From positions 1 to 64,000 of the forward strand of contig NZ_LDNM01000008.1 in assembly GCF_001028135.1 (NCBI RefSeq): a DNA stretch of 64,000 bases, in the 5' to 3' direction. Under the pieces are notes generated by a model, which was given only the letters and a program-made list of their open reading frames with translations, had not been told where the DNA came from and did no database searches. Both the position numbers and the translations under genes were made by a program. The stretch's first letter is position 1. Each line of letters opens with the position of its first letter. The DNA is from Xenorhabdus griffiniae. Its GTDB lineage: Bacteria; Pseudomonadota; Gammaproteobacteria; Enterobacterales; Enterobacteriaceae. This document shows, piece by piece, positions 60,083 to 64,000 of this stretch.

Positions 60083-61267
60083 TCATCTGTTTTTGACTAC
60101 GTTTTTTTTCTTCGGTAATAGTAGGGTTAGCAGTCCATAACCGACAATGGCTGCGGTTGTAGAACCTATCAATATCCCTAAGCGGGAATAAGTACTGAAG
60201 GTGTCATTGAGACCTTCAAATGCCAGACCTGAGATAAAAATAGACATGGTAAAACCGATCCCACACAGTACGGAAACAGCGAAAATTTGCCTCATGCCAA
60301 TTTTTTCCGGCAATTTAGCCATTCCCAGTGTTACCGAAATCCAGCTAAACAGGAAAATACCCAATGGTTTGCCAATAAACAGGCCAAGGGCAATGCCTAT
60401 AGGCAATATACTGGTTAAGCCATCTACTGTGACGCCCTGTAATGAAATACCGGCATTGGCAAAAGCAAACAGTGGCAGAATTAAATAAGCAACCCATGAA
60501 TGCAGTTCATGCTCCAACGTTTCAGAAGGTGACTCACCTTTTTTATCTCGAAGGGGGATCAAGAACCCGACAATAACGCCAGCCAGTGTGGCATGAATGC
60601 CCGATTTCAAGATACACACCCATAAAGCAGTACCAACAATCAGATAAGCGGATGTTTTAGCGATTCCTTTCCAATTCATCCAAACCAGTAGCCCAATCAT
60701 GGCGGTAGCCAAGCCTAATGCTGTCAAAGATACCGTTTTGGTATAGAACAAAGCGATAATGAGGATGACACCTAAATCATCAATAATCGCCAGCGCAAGC
60801 AAAAATACTTTTAATGCGGTGGGAACACGTTTCCCCAACAACGCCATGATCCCCAGTGCAAAAGCAATATCTGTTGCGCAGGGAATTGCCCAACCTTGTT
60901 GGGTGATCTCATCATTGCCATTAAACAGCAGATAGATCAAGGCTGGCACCAGCATCCCTCCAAGCGCGGCAATGGCTGGAAAGATGGCTTTGTCGTGACC
61001 TGCAAGCGAGCCTTCCATGAGTTCCCGTTTTACTTCCAGCCCGACAATGAGAAAAAACACCGCCATTAATCCATCATTTATCCATAGTAATAACGGCTTA
61101 TTGATTTCCAGCGCGGCGAATTGCACTGCAACAGGAAGGTTGAGAAATTGATGATAAATACCCTGTAATGGCGTATTCGCCATAACCAGCGCAATAATGG
61201 CCGCTATAATGAGAAAGATCCCTCCTGCGGCTTCTAATTTTAAAAATTGGCGAATGATTGCAGTCAT
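60083..61267 (-). CDS. nhaA: Na+/H+ antiporter NhaA
   Basis: A 394-residue antiporter (E. coli 388) with about 12 helices, expelling sodium or lithium at alkaline pH. The ion-binding aspartates lie in [13 protein letters not shown], and [16 protein letters not shown] is a family segment. The start at 61267 ([16 protein letters not shown]) fits the family; an ATG 13 codons upstream (61306) is open too, and neither has a strong ribosome site. NhaR should control it. Confidence 0.94.
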   Translation of the reverse strand: MTAIIRQFLKLEAAGGIFLIIAAIIALVMANTPLQGIYHQFLNLPVAVQFAALEINKPLLLWINDGLMAVFFLIVGLEVKRELMEGSLAGHDKAIFPAIAALGGMLVPALIYLLFNGNDEITQQGWAIPCATDIAFALGIMALLGKRVPTALKVFLLALAIIDDLGVILIIALFYTKTVSLTALGLATAMIGLLVWMNWKGIAKTSAYLIVGTALWVCILKSGIHATLAGVIVGFLIPLRDKKGESPSETLEHELHSWVAYLILPLFAFANAGISLQGVTVDGLTSILPIGIALGLFIGKPLGIFLFSWISVTLGMAKLPEKIGMRQIFAVSVLCGIGFTMSIFISGLAFEGLNDTFSTYSRLGILIGSTTAAIVGYGLLTLLLPKKKNVVKNR

Positions 61268-61475
61268 GGAATAAATTAACTTATGAAATTGATCAAGGTC
61301 ATGCATGTTAAATCAGTTATGACATCGGAAAAAGTAGATTATTTATGTACCATTAATCACTTTATTCGAATTGTAACATAATGGAATAATGGTTTTCGAC
61401 ATATTGATAAATTACATTACATAACAGAAGAAGTTTTAATCATTATTTGTGATAACGAGATGAGTAAGATACTCC

Positions 61476-62321
61476 ATGACAACATTACTTTTCCTGTTTG
61501 TTCTTGGCGCTGCTTTGTTACATGCCAGTTGGAATGCCTTAGTTAAGATTAGCGCCGATCGATTTTTAGGGATTTCAATTATTGTCTTTTTTGCCGGAAT
61601 TATTGCCACATTGGGTCTGTTTTGGGTTGGATTACCGTCATTATCTTCTGTGCCGTGGTTAATCTTATCTGCTATTTTACATACTGCTTATTGCCTGTTT
61701 TTAAGCCGCTCTTATGCGACGGGAGATTTGGGGCAGGTATATCCCATTGCCAGAGGTTGTGCGCCACTCATTACCGCTTTATTAAGTTGGATAATTTTGC
61801 AGGAAATGTTACCGCCCCCAGCCATGCTGGGGGTAGGACTCATTATTGTGGGAATTATGCTAATTGCTTTTCCACATGGGAAAAATGCTCTTCATCTGGA
61901 TCGTAAAACGTTACTTGCGGCAATCACAACATCGGCATTTACCGCCGGTTATACCTTATCTGATGGTATTGGTTCCAGAGTGAGCGGTAATACCTTGGCT
62001 TATATCTTGTGGCTGTTTGCTATTAATGGTTGGGTCATGGGGGCGATGATGTATTGCAAATATTGGAGTACCGCCGGAAGGAAGCTTCACCAATATTGGA
62101 AACAGGGGCTATTGGGTGGGCTGATGCAAGTACTCAGCTATGGCATCGTGATTTGGGCGATGAGCCATGCCCCCATCGTGCTGGTTGCTGCATTACGCGA
62201 AACTAGTGTGTTATTTGCGATGTTATTGTCAGTTGTTATCTTGCGAGAGCCGTTTAGCAAAATGCGATTATTGGCTTGTATTGTGATTGTGGCTGGGGTG
62301 ATTGCTACTAAGCTGGGGTAA
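61476..62321 (+). CDS. DMT-superfamily (EamA) transporter
   Basis: A 281-residue inner-membrane protein with ten predicted helices and two EamA repeats (ALLHASWNALVKISADRFLG at the start, ALRETSVLFAMLLSVVIL in the second half). EamA proteins export metabolites; the substrate is unknown. It lies between nhaA and dnaJ, where E. coli has other genes, so it is a lineage-specific insertion or remnant of reshuffling. Confidence 0.88.
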   Translation: MTTLLFLFVLGAALLHASWNALVKISADRFLGISIIVFFAGIIATLGLFWVGLPSLSSVPWLILSAILHTAYCLFLSRSYATGDLGQVYPIARGCAPLITALLSWIILQEMLPPPAMLGVGLIIVGIMLIAFPHGKNALHLDRKTLLAAITTSAFTAGYTLSDGIGSRVSGNTLAYILWLFAINGWVMGAMMYCKYWSTAGRKLHQYWKQGLLGGLMQVLSYGIVIWAMSHAPIVLVAALRETSVLFAMLLSVVILREPFSKMRLLACIVIVAGVIATKLG

Positions 62322-62357
62322 CTTCCCTTTAAAATTGAAGGTGGCTTAATAAATTAG

Positions 62358-62398
62358 AAATCCCGCCAGTACATTAGAAAAATAATCAGGCGGGATTT
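62358..62398. terminator. Convergent terminator between the EamA gene and dnaJ
   Basis: AAATCCCGCC (62358-62367) and GGCGGGATTT (62389-62398) form a perfect 10-base stem with a long loop, T-rich on both sides. It can serve both converging genes. Confidence 0.8.
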
Positions 62399-62424
62399 AT
62401 CAGAGATCTCACAACAGCATTAAA

Positions 62425-63552
62425 TTACTTGGTCAGATCATCAAAAAATTTCTTCACACCATCAAGGAAACTCTTGGAGCGAGGGCTATTGGTTTCACCG
62501 CTTTTCCCGCCAAAGGATTCGCCTAATTGACGCATTAATTCTTTTTGCTCTTCATTCAGTTTAACCGGTGTTTCTACGACGACACGGCACAACAAATCGC
62601 CCTGAACGCCGCCGCGAACGGATTTAACCCCTTTGCTCTTCATACGGAACAACTTGCCTGTCTGGGTTTCCGCAGGAATTTTCAGGCTGACGCGGCCATC
62701 AAGGGTTGGAACTTCAATTTCGCCACCCAATGCCGCCGTTGCGAAGTTGATCGGGACTTCACAATAGAGGTTGCTGCCATCACGCTCGAAGATATGGTGA
62801 GATTTGACTTGAACCTGAACGTACAAATCGCCGGATGGTGCACCGTGTTCACCGGCTTCACCTTCACCGCTTAAGCGAATGCGATCACCGGTGTCAACGC
62901 CGGCTGGAATTTTAACGGACAGTGTTTTGTATTTTTCAACGCGACCATGTCCATGACATTTACCGCAAGGCTCTTTGATGATTTTTCCGCGCCCGTGACA
63001 TTGAGGACAAGGCTGTTGGACTGCGAAGAACCCCTGGCGCATTTGTACCTGGCCTGCACCGTGACAGGTTGGACAGGTTTCTGGGGAAGTGCCCGATTTG
63101 GTACCGTTGCCGTGGCAGGTATCGCAAGATTCCAGAGTTGGAATGCGGATCTCTTTGGTCACACCACGGACAGCTTCTTCCAGGGTTAATTCCATGCTGT
63201 AACGCAGGTCTGAACCCCGGCTAGGACGCTGTTGACGACGGCCACCACCGAAAATATCTCCGAAAACGTCACCAAAGATATCGCTAAAGTCAGCTCCACC
63301 ACCCGCGCCACCGCCCATGCCACCCTGTTCAAAGGCAGCGTGACCATATTGGTCATAAGCGGCACGTTTCTGAGGATCTGTCAGGATCTCATACGCTTCT
63401 TTAATTTCTTTGAATTTACTTTCTGATCCTTTATCTCCCTGATTACGGTCAGGGTGATGTTTCATTGCCAGCCGTTTATAGGCTTTTTTGATCTCTTTTT
63501 CATCTGCGGTTTTGGAAACGCCCAAAACTTCGTAATAATCTTTTTTTGCCAT
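62425..63552 (-). CDS. dnaJ: Co-chaperone DnaJ
   Basis: A 375-residue Hsp40 (E. coli 376) that delivers substrates to DnaK and stimulates its ATPase. Domains in order: J domain with HHPDRN, Gly/Phe-rich linker ([19 protein letters not shown]), four CxxCxGxG zinc repeats ([32 protein letters not shown]) and the C-terminal substrate-binding domains. The start at 63552 gives [11 protein letters not shown]; the open frame extends 7 codons further. It follows dnaK after 104 bases. Confidence 0.97.
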   Translation of the reverse strand: MAKKDYYEVLGVSKTADEKEIKKAYKRLAMKHHPDRNQGDKGSESKFKEIKEAYEILTDPQKRAAYDQYGHAAFEQGGMGGGAGGGADFSDIFGDVFGDIFGGGRRQQRPSRGSDLRYSMELTLEEAVRGVTKEIRIPTLESCDTCHGNGTKSGTSPETCPTCHGAGQVQMRQGFFAVQQPCPQCHGRGKIIKEPCGKCHGHGRVEKYKTLSVKIPAGVDTGDRIRLSGEGEAGEHGAPSGDLYVQVQVKSHHIFERDGSNLYCEVPINFATAALGGEIEVPTLDGRVSLKIPAETQTGKLFRMKSKGVKSVRGGVQGDLLCRVVVETPVKLNEEQKELMRQLGESFGGKSGETNSPRSKSFLDGVKKFFDDLTK

Positions 63553-63578
63553 CGTATTGTCTACCCTTAACACGCACG

Positions 63579-63638
63579 CACGGGCGTGGAGTTACCTCAA
63601 CGCCCGTGCCAGTTAACAAGTAACAGGCGCCCTGTTAC
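63579..63638 (-). promoter_or_regulatory. Two hairpins between dnaK and dnaJ
   Basis: CACGGGCGT (63579-63587) pairs with ACGCCCGTG (63600-63608), and GTAACAGG pairs with CCTGTTAC (63620-63638, 3-base loop). Neither has a T run. They may act as processing or stability elements that set the DnaK to DnaJ ratio. Confidence 0.6.
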
Positions 63639-63656
63639 TTTGCCCGCTAAGGGCTA

Positions 63657-64000
63657 TTATTTTTTGTCTTTAACTTCTTCGAACTCAGCGTCTACAACGT
63701 CGTCATCTTTCTTTGCGTTGCTTGTGCCTGCATCGGCAGCACCAGCCTGGGCTTGCTGTTGGGCAATTTCCAGGAGTTTCTGAGAGGCTTCAACCAGAGC
63801 TTGGATCTTCGCTTCGATTTGAGCTTTGTCTTCGCTTTTCGCCGCCGTTTCCAGTTCAGAAGTTGCTTTCTCGATTGCTGCTTTATCGTCCTCTGTCAGC
63901 TTGTCGCCTGCTTCTTCAACTTGCTTACGGGTGCCGTGGATCAGTTGGTCAGCCTGGTTACGAATCTGAACCAGCTCTTCAAACTTACGGTCAGCTTCTG
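63657..64000 (-). CDS. dnaK: Chaperone DnaK, C-terminal part
   Basis: The last 113 or so codons of dnaK, cut by the window edge. The visible sequence covers the helical lid ([18 protein letters not shown]) and the disordered tail ending [11 protein letters not shown], the conserved C-terminal EEVKD motif. The upstream part of the gene lies outside. It forms an operon with dnaJ. Confidence 0.97.
   Translation of the reverse strand, partial: EADRKFEELVQIRNQADQLIHGTRKQVEEAGDKLTEDDKAAIEKATSELETAAKSEDKAQIEAKIQALVEASQKLLEIAQQQAQAGAADAGTSNAKKDDDVVDAEFEEVKDKK

Noticed and set aside
61268..61475. A lithium/sodium riboswitch upstream of nhaA
   Set aside because: The nhaA leader is AT-rich with no stable paired domains resembling the nhaA-I or nhaA-II RNA classes.

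Overview
The window is chromosome of a gammaproteobacterium of the order Enterobacterales. Gene order follows the E. coli map in collapsed form: aspA-dcuA-dsbD-yjdC-pheU, groESL-yjeI-epmB-efp-sugE (about 94 min), then leuQPV-rsmC-holD-rimI-prfC-osmY-yjjUV-deoCABD (about 99 min), then carBA-dapB-ispH-fkpB-lspA-ileS-ribF-rpsT-nhaR-nhaA-dnaJ-dnaK (0.3-0.7 min). The AT-leaning base composition, the MR/P-type fimbrial operon ending in an MrpJ-type regulator, and the CGATAAACTT-type palindromic intergenic repeats point to Morganellaceae, most likely Xenorhabdus (possibly Photorhabdus). The genus is an inference from content and was not tested by a search.

Layout. 1-5554: end of a P4-like integrative element in the 3' end of a tRNA-Phe gene (pheU position): integrase, AlpA regulator, primase-helicase (P4 alpha type), P4-type replication iterons, then about 1 kb of very AT-rich DNA. 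5555-16452: housekeeping block (tRNA-Phe, yjdC, dsbD, dcuA, aspA, fxsA, groES/groEL with a heat-shock promoter, yjeI, epmB/efp). 16474-25145: accessory-rich stretch: guanidine-II riboswitch with sugE, a divergent pair formed by a Ner/Nlp-like gene and a restriction-modification-type controller (C) gene with two C-box palindromes, a TauE-type permease, a nucleoside hydrolase, a three-gene amine/aldehyde oxidation cluster, phoA, and a broken GNAT gene. 25197-34659: two tRNA-Leu(CAG), rsmC, holD/rimI, a LysE-type exporter with a broken small upstream ORF, prfC, an OsmY-like protein, yjjU/yjjV, and a CNT nucleoside transporter. 34871-39202: deoCABD. 39927-46395: fimbrial operon. 46499-64000: carBA, dapB, ispH-fkpB-lspA-ileS-ribF, rpsT, nhaRA, a DMT exporter, dnaJ and the 3' end of dnaK.

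How the genes work together: aspA and dcuA form the aspartate/fumarate couple of anaerobic metabolism; epmB modifies EF-P from the divergent efp; the CNT transporter feeds nucleosides to DeoCABD under a probable CRP site; carBA carries ArgR-type boxes; the fimbrial operon encodes pilin, usher, chaperone, minor pilin, tip adhesin and a regulator that probably links piliation to motility.

The most unusual locus is 17009-17610. A stand-alone controller gene faces a Ner-like gene across two oppositely oriented GACT-N3-AGTC palindromes, with no restriction or methylation gene nearby. Other points worth a look are the P4-type iterons, a small ORF whose second codon is a stop, a hairpin that covers a Shine-Dalgarno sequence ahead of the amine-oxidase cluster, and the palindromic intergenic repeats.
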